Origin: Corynebacterium pygosceleis | GTDB taxonomy: Bacteria; Actinomycetota; Actinomycetes; Mycobacteriales; Mycobacteriaceae | NCBI RefSeq assembly: GCF_016595275.2 | Contig: NZ_JAENIQ020000002.1 | Location: 620,001 to 684,000, forward strand | Length of the DNA stretch: 64,000 nt | Direction of reading: 5' to 3' | Part shown: in pieces, positions 46,639 to 53,424 of the stretch | Layout of the letters: every line of letters begins with the position of its first letter | Numbering within the stretch: position 1 is the stretch's first letter | Program-made: the position numbers and the translations under genes | Notes under the pieces: model-generated | What the model was told of the DNA's origin: nothing | Database searches by the model: none | What the model saw: only the letters and a program-made list of their open reading frames with translations

Positions 46639-48012
46639 TCAGCGCTCGGCGCTGGCCGCCGTCCGATCGGAGGAGAAGATCTCCTCGTCGAGGATGCCCT
46701 CACGCTTCGACACGATCGTCGGAACGAGTGCCTGTCCGGTGACGTTCACCGCGGTGCGACCCATGTCGAGGATCGGATCGACGGCGAGGAGCAGTCCGAC
46801 GCCCTCGAGCGGGAGTCCCAGGGTGGAGAGCGTCAGGGTGAGCATCACGATCGCTCCGGTGGTTCCGGCCGTGGCGGCGGAACCGATGACCGACACGAAG
46901 ACGATGAGCAGGTAGTCGGTCAGCTGGAGATCGATGCCGTAGAACTCGGCGACGAAGATCGCCGCGATGGCGGGGTAGATGGAGGCGCAGCCGTCCATCT
47001 TCGTCGTCGCCCCGAGCGGGACGGCGAAGGAACCGTAGGCGCGTGGAACACCGAGCGCTCCGACGGCGGTGCGCTCCGTGACCGGCATGGTACCCATCGA
47101 GGAGCGGGTGGCGAAGCCCAGCGAGGTCGCGGGCCAGACCTTGCGGTAGAACTGTGTGACGGACAGCCCGTTGACCTTCAGCACCAGCGGGTAGATGACA
47201 CCGATGACGATGGCCAGGCCGATGTAGATCGCGAGCACGAAGCTGCCGAGGGAACCGATGGCCTCCCAACCGTAGACGGCGACGGCCTTACCGATGAGCG
47301 CGGCGGTGCCGATCGGGGCGAGGCGGATGATCCACCAGAGGACCTTCTGCACGATGGCGAGCAGCGAACGGGCGAATCCGATCACCGGCTCAGCGTCCCT
47401 GCCGACCTTGACCGCCGCGATACCGAAGGCGATCGAGATGAGCAGCAGCTGCAGCACGTTGAAGTTCGGGCTGGCCTCCAGCGCCTCTCCGGAACCGTAG
47501 AGACGGACATCGAGTCCGAGGATGTTGCTCGGCACCAGGGACTGGATGAAGGCGGACCAGCTTCCCACGAAGCCGGGATCCGCCGCCGAGGCCACGTCGA
47601 TGCTGGCGCCCCGTCCCGGGTGGATCAGGAGCCCGACGCCGATACCGACGAGAACGGCGGCGAGGGCGGTGACCGCGAACCACAGCAGGGTCTGCCAGGC
47701 GAGGCGGGCGGCGTCGGTGACCTGTCGGAGGTTGGCGATCGAGGTCACCACCGCGGTGATGACGAGCGGCGGAATGAGTACCTTGAGCAGCCCGACGTAG
47801 GCCGAGCCGACGGCGGTGAGGGTGCCCGCCAGCCAGTTGCCGTCCCCCATCGGGCGGGAGACGAGACCGAGAATGAGACCGATGATCAGACCGTAGATGA
47901 TCTGGGCGCCGAAACTCGTCAGCGGATTGGACCGCTTACCGGATTCTGCGGCCGCGTCGGGGTCCCGCGCATCGTCGGAGCGGGTCCGGGAACCGGAGAT
48001 TGAAGTAGACAC
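46639..48012 (-). CDS. DAACS family symporter, possibly L-cystine (TcyP-like)
   Basis: 457 residues, eight helices plus two re-entrant loops. The HP1 and HP2 motifs are FATRSSMGTMPVTERTAVG and LGATTKMDGCASIYPA, and the late transport motif is DPILDMGRTAVNVTG. The family carries dicarboxylates, glutamate or cystine with cations. The MDGCASIYPA loop and the DMGRTAVN segment look closer to TcyP-type cystine carriers than to GltP, and the leader upstream encodes a Cys-Cys peptide, but substrate is inferred. Start GTG 48012 with AAGGA upstream. Transcription begins upstream of the leader at about 48,274. Confidence 0.85.
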   Translation of the reverse strand: MSTSISGSRTRSDDARDPDAAAESGKRSNPLTSFGAQIIYGLIIGLILGLVSRPMGDGNWLAGTLTAVGSAYVGLLKVLIPPLVITAVVTSIANLRQVTDAARLAWQTLLWFAVTALAAVLVGIGVGLLIHPGRGASIDVASAADPGFVGSWSAFIQSLVPSNILGLDVRLYGSGEALEASPNFNVLQLLLISIAFGIAAVKVGRDAEPVIGFARSLLAIVQKVLWWIIRLAPIGTAALIGKAVAVYGWEAIGSLGSFVLAIYIGLAIVIGVIYPLVLKVNGLSVTQFYRKVWPATSLGFATRSSMGTMPVTERTAVGALGVPRAYGSFAVPLGATTKMDGCASIYPAIAAIFVAEFYGIDLQLTDYLLIVFVSVIGSAATAGTTGAIVMLTLTLSTLGLPLEGVGLLLAVDPILDMGRTAVNVTGQALVPTIVSKREGILDEEIFSSDRTAASAER

Positions 48013-48060
48013 GTCAAATAGTCCTTAGCTGATGAAGAGGGGTGCGTTGATTCGAGGGGC

Positions 48061-48160
48061 GCGTGTCCCTGACACGCCGGCGCGTGGCCGGAGTTCTCCG
48101 GCTTCACGGTGCACCGGTGCAGTGCGGTGGGGCCGATCGTGGCGACGGATCCCCCACCGC
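48061..48160 (-). promoter_or_regulatory. Hairpin-rich leader between leader peptide and symporter
   Basis: Reading the minus strand, four stems occur in the 5' leader. Arms lie at 48124-48132 with 48152-48160 (9 bp), a GCACCGGTGC palindrome at 48111-48120, 48087-48093 with 48096-48102 (GCCGGAG stem), and 48061-48067 with 48071-48077 (7 bp). With the upstream Cys-Cys peptide ORF this could be an attenuator. Alternative pairing was not tested. Confidence 0.4.
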
Positions 48161-48174
48161 GCCCCGTGAGGTGG

Positions 48175-48273
48175 TCAGCGACAGTTGCGCGGCATCCACA
48201 TGCCCGGACAGCAGCCCGTGACCGGGCCGGTCACGGTTCCGGGGGTGATGTTCGCGGACTGGCGGAGGCTCAT
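48175..48273 (-). CDS. Probable regulatory leader peptide (32 residues, Cys-rich end)
   Basis: ATG 48273 to TGA 48175 encodes 32 residues whose last part reads GCCPGMWMPRNCR. It contains three cysteines, including a Cys-Cys pair, and ends Cys-Arg-stop. It lies 7 bases after a -10 box, so it is likely translated from a leaderless message. It precedes the symporter gene by 162 bp of hairpin-rich leader. Actinobacterial leader peptides ending in Cys-Arg occur upstream of sulfur assimilation genes, where they are thought to sense cysteine by translation. No homologue was checked. Confidence 0.6.
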   Translation of the reverse strand: MSLRQSANITPGTVTGPVTGCCPGMWMPRNCR

Positions 48274-48280
48274 GCCGAAG

Positions 48281-48325
48281 ACACTACTCCGAACCGATCT
48301 GTACGGTCAATACGTACAGATCGGT
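48281..48325 (-). promoter_or_regulatory. Promoter and palindromic operator of the leader-symporter unit
   Basis: A -35 box TTGACC (48305-48310, minus strand), an 18-bp spacer and a -10 box TAGTGT (48281-48286) are placed correctly before the leader peptide start. The -35 sits in the middle of a perfect 12-bp inverted repeat, ACCGATCTGTAC at 48293-48304 and its complement at 48314-48325, with a 9-base spacer. TetR-type repressors bind such operators; no TetR gene is in the window. Confidence 0.6.
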
Positions 48326-48377
48326 CTATTTTGGGATGGTTGATTCACCCCAGTTCACGGCACATTTTCGGTGAATC

Positions 48378-49181
48378 TCATTCCGCCGGACCGGGATCCT
48401 CGGCCCCCGAGGCCCGCCACCGCCTACGCTCCTCGGCGACACCTTCCGCATGCCCCTCACGGCGACCTTCCGCGATACCGTCGCGCTCACCCCTGTGCTC
48501 GGCGCGCTTCAGCGCCTTCACCAGCTGTGCCGCCGTCATGTTCACCGGCGCCCACTCCGGATTGGCGGGCAACACCCAGCCACGCCAGTACGCGAGAATC
48601 GCGAACCCCGCCCCGCAGACCGTCGCCGCGATCATGCCCACACCGTCATAGCCGGCCCAGTTGAACAGGACCATCGTCGTCGCCGCGGTGATCGCCGGGG
48701 TGGCGTAGAGCGTGTTCCCGCCGAAGATCGACGGAATGTCCCCGCACGCCACATCCCGGATCATCCCCCCACCGACAGCCGTCAGAACCCCCATGAACAC
48801 GGCGGAGGCCGCCGGGAGACCGTAGCTGAGCGCCTTCGTCGAACCGGTGACCGCCCACACACCGAGAATCACCGCGTCCCCGTGCACCCGGAACAGCTCC
48901 CACGCACGCCCCTTCAGGTGGATGACCATGGCCAGCACACCACCGGCGACGGCGACCCCCATGTACATCGGCTCCGCGATCGCCGCAGGAGGCCCCTGCT
49001 GGAGCAGGGTGTCCCGGACCATACCTCCACCGAGGGCCGAGAGCAGGGCGAGCACCGAGAAACCGATGATGTCGAAGTTCCGTTGCCGGGCTATGGTCCC
49101 ACCGATGGCACCGTTCAGCAGGACGCCGATCAGGTCGAGACTGCGGTATATCCCCAGAATTGAGGGGTCGACAGTGAGCAT
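48378..49181 (-). CDS. Trimeric intracellular cation (TRIC) channel family protein
   Basis: 267 residues. Seven helices built from two repeats, each with the glycine motif GGGMVRD (about 52) and GGGMIRD (about 140), then GDIPSIFGGNTLYATPA. The long cytoplasmic C-terminus is highly charged (KRAEHRGERDGIAEGRREGH), an extension not in typical members. The family forms monovalent cation channels; older names are UPF0126/YadS. The gene ends just downstream of the leader-symporter promoter region. Confidence 0.88.
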   Translation of the reverse strand: MLTVDPSILGIYRSLDLIGVLLNGAIGGTIARQRNFDIIGFSVLALLSALGGGMVRDTLLQQGPPAAIAEPMYMGVAVAGGVLAMVIHLKGRAWELFRVHGDAVILGVWAVTGSTKALSYGLPAASAVFMGVLTAVGGGMIRDVACGDIPSIFGGNTLYATPAITAATTMVLFNWAGYDGVGMIAATVCGAGFAILAYWRGWVLPANPEWAPVNMTAAQLVKALKRAEHRGERDGIAEGRREGHAEGVAEERRRWRASGAEDPGPAE

Positions 49182-49320
49182 GTGCTCTATCCGACCACGA
49201 ATCCACCCCTCATGTCACCCCACCAACCGGGGGTGTCGAACACCCCACCCCCGACACGGCCGAACGGCCCCATCCGGACACCCCGACCCCGTCGAGACGA
49301 CACCCCACGCAACGACGTAA

Positions 49321-49357
49321 GCGGGGACCCCGCCACCTGTCGTGACGGGGTCCCCGC
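49321..49357 (-). terminator. Terminator of the interrupted tRNA-CAT gene
   Basis: Perfect 12-bp arms (49321-49332 GCGGGGACCCCG and 49346-49357) lie just outside attL, 5 bases from the tRNA fragment. Before insertion this was probably the terminator of tRNA-CAT, which now lies 11 kb away at attR. Confidence 0.6.
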
Positions 49358-49362
49358 GTACA

Positions 49363-49391
49363 TCTCTGTGGGGCCGCCGGGGCTCGAACCC
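49363..49391. repeat. attL, 29-bp direct repeat of the tRNA 3' end
   Basis: The 29 bases starting TCTCTGTGGGGCCGCCGG and running through CTCGAACCC equal 60380-60408 exactly and diverge on the next base. They hold the T-arm and acceptor end of tRNA-CAT only; the rest of the tRNA is missing here. Confidence 0.9.
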
Positions 49392-49404
49392 CATTCGACG
49401 GCGT

Positions 49405-49509
49405 AAACGGTAGTAAACGAGAGTAAACGATATACATCGCTAGCAGGCGTTTTGACCTAATCTTCCCCCTTACCGACCCACCGTCGTTCACTACCGTTTA
49501 CTACCGTTT
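49405..49509. repeat. Inverted repeat with GTAAACG units near attL
   Basis: AAACGGTAGTAAACG at 49405-49419 and its exact complement at 49495-49509 form a perfect 15-bp inverted repeat with a 75-bp spacer. A GTAAACG heptamer also occurs three times in tandem at about 10-bp spacing (49403, 49413, 49423). Possible sites for an excisionase, regulator or replication protein. Confidence 0.55.
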
Positions 49510-49571
49510 GTCGTGGAAATGTCGTGGAAATGTCGTGGGATTGTCGTGGGATTGTCGTGGGATTGTCGTGG
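49509..49571. repeat. Six tandem 11-bp repeats, probable integrase arm sites (left)
   Basis: The octamer TGTCGTGG starts at 49509, 49520, 49531, 49542, 49553 and 49564, exactly 11 bp apart. Two units have AAA and three have GAT as the filler. The same unit recurs next to attR at 60315 and 60326. Copies at both ends of the element close to the att sites are what arm-type integrase sites look like. Confidence 0.65.
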
Positions 49572-49744
49572 CCCAGACAGGAGTCACAACCATGCTCCGA
49601 AGCCTCGACAGATCAGCGTCCCCATAGAGAAGAGAATGCCGGGTTTCGAAGAAACTACCCCCGGGGCAGCGCCCTAAAACTGACCGCAAGGCCATGTGTT
49701 CCACACTCTCGGCGTCCCAAAAATCCAAAGTCGAAAGGCCCATC

Positions 49745-50110
49745 ATGATGGACCCCATCGCGGATAACATCCGCACCAACACACTCAAAGTCTTCCCCTT
49801 CAGCTCCCATCCAGAGAAAGACTCGGCAGCCCTGCGGAGGTGGGCACTGGCAGTTCACAAGCGCGCTGCCGAAGGCGATGACGCTGCTCCCAGCCGCGCA
49901 GTGATAGTCGCCAAGGAGGGCACCATCGTCGGCGACATGGACCACAAGAACCTGGACGGCCGAGTTATCCGGTGGAGACACCATCGCCTGCAGATACTCC
50001 CCCTCGGCGACTGGAATACCGATAAAATGCGAAGCACGGTTGAATTCCGGCTTGAACAGCAGATCCGGATCATCTCCTGCCGCGACCTAAGCGACGTCTG
50101 GACAGATTGA
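49745..50110 (+). CDS. Hypothetical protein of the element
   Basis: 121 residues from ATG 49745 (49748 also possible); AAAGG lies upstream. The pattern is SRAVIVAKEGTIVGDMDHKN followed by RHHRLQILPLGDW. It looks like a small alpha/beta protein with no membrane segment and no recognised family. It is the first gene inside attL and a hairpin terminator follows at 50126. Position close to attL fits an accessory or excision role, but no helix-turn-helix is evident. Confidence 0.5.
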   Translation: MMDPIADNIRTNTLKVFPFSSHPEKDSAALRRWALAVHKRAAEGDDAAPSRAVIVAKEGTIVGDMDHKNLDGRVIRWRHHRLQILPLGDWNTDKMRSTVEFRLEQQIRIISCRDLSDVWTD

Positions 50111-50125
50111 GCCTAGACATGCGAA

Positions 50126-50163
50126 AACACCCCCACCCGGCCATAAAGCCAGATGGGGGTGTT
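50126..50163. terminator. Terminator between convergent element genes
   Basis: AACACCCCCA at 50126-50135 pairs with TGGGGGTGTT at 50154-50163. It separates the plus-strand gene ending 50110 from the minus-strand gene ending 50180. Confidence 0.6.
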
Positions 50164-50179
50164 CACCTACAACCACACA

Positions 50180-50617
50180 CTACGGCGGCTCCTCATCACC
50201 AACCTCGCCACCGGTCTCCCGGCGGCCAATGTGCTCACACGGACGATGCAACCGAACCTGTTCCCGAGCCCGTCGATCACGCCGATCACGCCAATCCTGA
50301 AACGTCACCAACTTCCACGGCAACTCATGCCCATGATCAGCCGCCCACCGCTCGTTCTCCCGCGACCCCTCAACAATGTCGAGGATGTAGTCATGCTGAT
50401 CCGAGTTGATCCGCTCCAGGTGATCAATCCGCTCCCCCTGCCGGTCAATCACCCGCCCCTGCCGGGCCACCTCATCACGAAGATCACCGATCTGTGACTC
50501 CGTAGCAAACCGGGTGGCCTCCACAGCACGCTTCTTGTTGTCCCGAAGCTTCTCCCGAACAGTGCTCACCGTTCCCACCGCCTTCTCCGCCGTACCCAAC
50601 ACAGCAGACAACGCCAT
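50180..50617 (-). CDS. Coiled-coil hypothetical protein
   Basis: 145 residues from ATG 50617. After an amphipathic start (LSAVLGTAEKAVGTVSTVRE) there is a clear heptad coiled coil, RDEVARQGRVIDRQGERID, extending to about residue 80. A Trp-rich polar part (ENERWAADHGHELPWKLVTF) and a basic tail follow. No enzyme motif is present. It lies directly behind a fragment of another minus-strand gene; the frame upstream differs, so the start is not secure. It may assemble into oligomers; function unknown. Confidence 0.55.
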   Translation of the reverse strand: MALSAVLGTAEKAVGTVSTVREKLRDNKKRAVEATRFATESQIGDLRDEVARQGRVIDRQGERIDHLERINSDQHDYILDIVEGSRENERWAADHGHELPWKLVTFQDWRDRRDRRAREQVRLHRPCEHIGRRETGGEVGDEEPP

Positions 50618-50649
50618 GCCGAGAATCACCTGGATTCGCGCCCGAGCGG

Positions 50650-50864
50650 TTGACGATGTCGTCCCCGAACCTGATCCCGAACTGGTTGACGAGCTTCTCG
50701 AACTCTTTAAAGAAACCGACGGCTGCTTCGCCTTTGATGTAGACGGTGCACTTATCCGAGATCCGTTGAAGATAAAAGCCCTCCGCGGAGCTCCTACGCG
50801 TATCAACCCATACGAACGGGTGAAGTTCCCCCGACCCGACGGTGCGGGGTATGCATACCAACAT
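50650..50864 (-). pseudogene. Truncated copy related to the gene at 52774-53394
   Basis: From ATG 50864 (GAGGAA upstream) the minus frame reads FYLQRISDKCTVYIKGEAAV, then FFKEFEKLVNQFGIRFGDDIV. The gene at 52774-53394 has FYSQRITNQRTVTVEGESAV and FMQEFQDLLHKYRVNDGLRI at the matching place. Beyond about 50,650 similarity stops and the frame collides with the coiled-coil gene. It looks like a duplicated, truncated member. The plus strand is also open here, so the coding strand is slightly uncertain. Confidence 0.4.
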
Positions 50865-50953
50865 TGGATTCCTCAGTTCTTTCCTGACGTTCCGTAAAAT
50901 TTCTGTTCTTGGCTGACCCCCGATGCGGCTTTGCGCATGGGAGTATCGGTGTC

Positions 50954-51763
50954 ATGAACGATCCCCAGTTCGACTCCGCGCGCGCCCGTCTCGAGAGAGC
51001 CCTCCGATACCGACAAGAGATGGGATCCATCGCGCGCCGCGAGTTCAAGGAACACCCGCCCATCGAGTGGATTCGTAATGAGCGAGACGCCGCAATCCTC
51101 TGTATCAAGGCGGCCAAGCCGGTGCCACTGGACATCGCGCTCGTTTTCAGCGACTGGCTACACGCTGTGCGAACAGCGCTGGACAACGCTTACTACACAC
51201 TTGCTATCGTCGAGACCGGCCAGGATCCACCGACGAACCACGGGAGACGCCAGTTCCCGCTCGTGGCCGATCCGAACAAATTCGGAGGAAACAGACTGAG
51301 CGGATTCTGCGACGAGGCCCGGTCGATCATCGAGGACTTTCAGCCGTACAAGATGCGAGGTGGAAAAACCGGCAGTGCTTTGTGGTGGCTGCATGAGCTC
51401 GCCCGCATGGACCGGCACCGATCTGAGCACTTCTTCCAGTGGCGCATCGTGGACCTGGAGATAACTTTTCGCGGCCCTTACTTCGCCGGGTCTGGGACGG
51501 TATGTAGCCAACAAGCCGCTTTCCTGGAAACAGGCCAGGATCTCGAGCTCGCGAGGGGGCTCAAGAGCCCGTTCCAATCCGTTGACGATCACCCGGGAAG
51601 CCACGTAGATATCGACTATCGGGTTGAGCTCGATATACGCGATTGGTATGAGCGGTGCTTCTCCACATACCGGTGGCGTTTTGATCATCGCCTCCAGAGC
51701 TTCGAGTCCGAAGTTGCTGCTTTGATCAGCCGGTTCGACGAGCATTGTCAAACCTTCCACTGA
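50954..51763 (+). CDS. Hypothetical protein with HEPN-like pattern
   Basis: 269 residues from ATG 50954. An N-terminal helical part (about 1-60) leads into FSDWLHAVRTALDNAYYTLA, close to the H-x-x-R-x-x-L-D-H segment seen in many actinobacterial abortive-infection-like or HEPN-fold proteins. A second part has LWWLHELARMDRHRSEHFFQ, and the C-terminus is Arg/Trp-rich. No membrane segment. A defence or RNase role is possible but unproved. The gene is divergent from the truncated minus-strand gene. Confidence 0.55.
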   Translation: MNDPQFDSARARLERALRYRQEMGSIARREFKEHPPIEWIRNERDAAILCIKAAKPVPLDIALVFSDWLHAVRTALDNAYYTLAIVETGQDPPTNHGRRQFPLVADPNKFGGNRLSGFCDEARSIIEDFQPYKMRGGKTGSALWWLHELARMDRHRSEHFFQWRIVDLEITFRGPYFAGSGTVCSQQAAFLETGQDLELARGLKSPFQSVDDHPGSHVDIDYRVELDIRDWYERCFSTYRWRFDHRLQSFESEVAALISRFDEHCQTFH

Positions 51764-51796
51764 TCTATCGCTGTTCATGTAGATCTCCCTTCATGC
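51763..51796. repeat. Imperfect 35-bp direct repeat, copy 1
   Basis: ATCTATCGCTGTTCATG followed by TAGATCTCCC TTCAT matches 52262-52297 with about four differences. The two copies flank the 51821-52246 gene. Each includes, on the minus strand, a GGGAGATCT-type ribosome site and an ATGAA start. Confidence 0.5.
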
Positions 51797-51820
51797 TCAA
51801 ACGGGACGTATTGTTTTGGC

Positions 51821-52246
51821 ATGGATCTTGGAACGGTGTCATCGTGGGTAGCTGCAGCAATCTCGTTCGCCTCCGCCGGCGGTGCAGTCATTTGGTCCTG
51901 GTGGAGCCGACCTACAGTCGACTGGATAACTGAAGGTCTGATAGAAAAAACTTTTGTAGGCTCAGAGCTTTTGGTAGTCAGCGGGGAGTTCGGAAATTTC
52001 GGAGACGGCCATGCCCATTGCGTTTCTGTATGGCTTCGAACAACACCCGAACACGATGCACGTCGGATCGCTACCGCTCCGCTCCTGAAACCCGGAGAAA
52101 CAGTCGAATTCGAGACGAATATCACCAAATCGGTTCTTGACTCCGCCGTCCTATTTGTTCGGTGGACACCGGCTCCACTACGTCGCCACAAAGAGCTCAC
52201 CAGTTCGGAGTTTCCTGTGAAACACCATTTTCATTATTCGATATAA
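51821..52246 (+). CDS. Small membrane-anchored hypothetical protein
   Basis: 141 residues. A first hydrophobic segment (about 8-27, SSWVAAAISFASAGGAVIWS) is followed by a beta-rich domain, LVVSGEFGNFGDGHAHCVSV and LLKPGETVEFETNIT, and a C-terminal aromatic tail. It is probably anchored in the cytoplasmic membrane. No clear ribosome site is seen. The gene is enclosed by 35-bp repeats, so it may be a small cassette inserted next to the minus-strand operon. Function unknown. Confidence 0.5.
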   Translation: MDLGTVSSWVAAAISFASAGGAVIWSWWSRPTVDWITEGLIEKTFVGSELLVVSGEFGNFGDGHAHCVSVWLRTTPEHDARRIATAPLLKPGETVEFETNITKSVLDSAVLFVRWTPAPLRRHKELTSSEFPVKHHFHYSI

Positions 52247-52261
52247 CTCACGAATTACTTC

Positions 52262-52297
52262 ATCTACCGCTATTCATGGAGATCTCCCCTTCATCTT
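52262..52297. repeat. Imperfect 35-bp direct repeat, copy 2
   Basis: Second copy of the repeat at 51763-51796. It overlaps the stop codon of the minus-strand gene ending at 52291. Here the minus-strand start is followed quickly by a stop (M-N-S-G-R-stop). Confidence 0.5.
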
Positions 52298-52704
52298 GGA
52301 CGAAGTAGCCAGTTCAGTCCCTGGCTCGTGTTTGCATAGGTCAGGTCCTGCCGGGTGATTTCAGTGATGACTTCCGGCAGTACGGACCACTCGATGTGGA
52401 TTCCTTCCGGAGATCCATCAACATCGAGGTTCACACCGGACTTGTTGCTTCGAATTTTGAGCTTTTCGATCCTTGACGCTGCGCACTCGTCGATCTCCGG
52501 AGAATCCGTCTGTACAGACGAGGCCGGATCACAGTCCAAGCTCGGCGACGACCGTCTGATCGGAACTTCCTTCACAGACTGGATGGTCCGCACGAGGTCG
52601 TCTGCTGCGCCGTTCGTGAGCTCTAGGCCGTGGAGTTCGTCGCCGTCCGCGGCGAAGATCCAGAACCGCTCCTTGTCTCTTGCGACAATCGTCACGTTGT
52701 TCAT
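52291..52704 (-). CDS. Hypothetical protein, last gene of a minus-strand operon
   Basis: 137 residues. The N-terminal part reads VTIVARDKERFWIFAADGDE and LTNGAADDLVRTIQSV, like a small beta-strand and helix domain, and the C-terminus EWSVLPEVITEITRQDLTYA. No known family. ATG 52704 overlaps the stop of the 26-residue ORF (ATGA), so it is translationally coupled to it. It belongs to the unit that starts with the XRE regulator at 53685. Probably cytoplasmic. Confidence 0.6.
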   Translation of the reverse strand: MNNVTIVARDKERFWIFAADGDELHGLELTNGAADDLVRTIQSVKEVPIRRSSPSLDCDPASSVQTDSPEIDECAASRIEKLKIRSNKSGVNLDVDGSPEGIHIEWSVLPEVITEITRQDLTYANTSQGLNWLLRPR

Positions 52705-52781
52705 TGCGATGAGAGATGGGCGGTTCCTCGTATCTCGCGGATCTTCGCAATGGCCTGCTCAATCGTCGATCGATCAGTCAT
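52701..52781 (-). CDS. 26-residue ORF coupled between two operon genes
   Basis: ATG 52781 to TGA 52701 encodes 26 residues, MTDRSTIEQAIAKIREIRGT then AHLSSQ, an amphipathic helix. A GAGGAAG site 6 bases upstream supports translation. The ATG overlaps the last codons of the upstream gene, and the stop overlaps the start of the next, so the three are tightly coupled. It may be a true microprotein or a translational coupler. Confidence 0.5.
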   Translation of the reverse strand: MTDRSTIEQAIAKIREIRGTAHLSSQ

Positions 52782-53394
52782 GGTGTTCTTCCTCATCCTG
52801 CGCTCGACACGAATCCATCGCGGCTTCGACATCATGGGCGCTGCTCATCCTGATAGATTCCGGGTTATGGGAATCATCAGAATTGGAGGCCCCTGGCAGG
52901 GGATCGGTATCGAGGTCGACGACAAGCTCGCGATCAATGTCGCTAAAGCTGTGTTCGACTTCATCAAAGATGTCGGCATGGTCACGGTCATTGACGTGCA
53001 GCCCAGTACTGGTCGCTATGTCGAGGTCGAGGCGGCAAAGAAACGAGTGCTCTCCCCCGGTGATCTTGGCGAGGCGTCCCCAGACGGGGAGTTGATCTGT
53101 CGTCTCGGTTGCGCCCGGAGCGACAATCCGGAGGCCGTCATTGACCCGGTACTTGTGCAGGAGATCCTGGAACTCCTGCATGAAACGAACGGCAGACTCG
53201 CCTTCGACCGTGACGGTTCGCTGATTCGTGATCCTCTGCGAGTAAAAGAGATGGGAGATGCAGCCACTCGGGTTCGAGAGGACGGTTCCATCACCGACTG
53301 ACTTGTCAGTGGTTTCTTCAGATTCCCCGGGTGTTGCATCGCCCGGGGTTTTCTTCTGTGCTGTGGTTGAGGCTCCTAGTTTGATCCAGGGCAT
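52774..53394 (-). CDS. Hypothetical protein of the element operon
   Basis: 206 residues from ATG 53394, with AGAGGAAC at ideal distance. The Thr/Lys/Glu-rich N-terminus (about 1-50) is disordered. A core (about 50-100) reads FYSQRITNQRTVTVEGESAV and FMQEFQDLLHKYRVNDGLRI. The acidic C-terminus contains DHADIFDEVEHSFSDIDREL. The plus strand is also open in the same codon register. Strong ribosome site, coupling to downstream ORFs and the regulator upstream favour the minus strand. A truncated relative lies at 50650-50864. Function unknown. Confidence 0.55.
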   Translation of the reverse strand: MPWIKLGASTTAQKKTPGDATPGESEETTDKSVGDGTVLSNPSGCISHLFYSQRITNQRTVTVEGESAVRFMQEFQDLLHKYRVNDGLRIVAPGATETTDQLPVWGRLAKITGGEHSFLCRLDLDIATSTGLHVNDRDHADIFDEVEHSFSDIDRELVVDLDTDPLPGASNSDDSHNPESIRMSSAHDVEAAMDSCRAQDEEEHHD

Positions 53395-53424
53395 GATGTT
53401 CCTCTTTCGTGTTGCCCGGCGCGG

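Noticed and set aside
49401..49571. Possible CRISPR array near attL
   Set aside because: Repeats are 7-11 bp and contiguous, without unique 30-40 bp spacers and with no cas genes in the window.
51158..51778. 206-residue minus-strand frame with a good GGGAGATCT ribosome site
   Set aside because: The ribosome site belongs to the 35-bp repeat. The body is antisense to the natural-looking 269-residue plus-strand protein and lacks domain patterns.
52868..53301. Plus-strand frame opposite the 206-residue operon protein
   Set aside because: Protein-like, but it lacks a convincing ribosome site. The minus frame has an ideal one and is coupled to its downstream ORFs. Kept as an explicit uncertainty.
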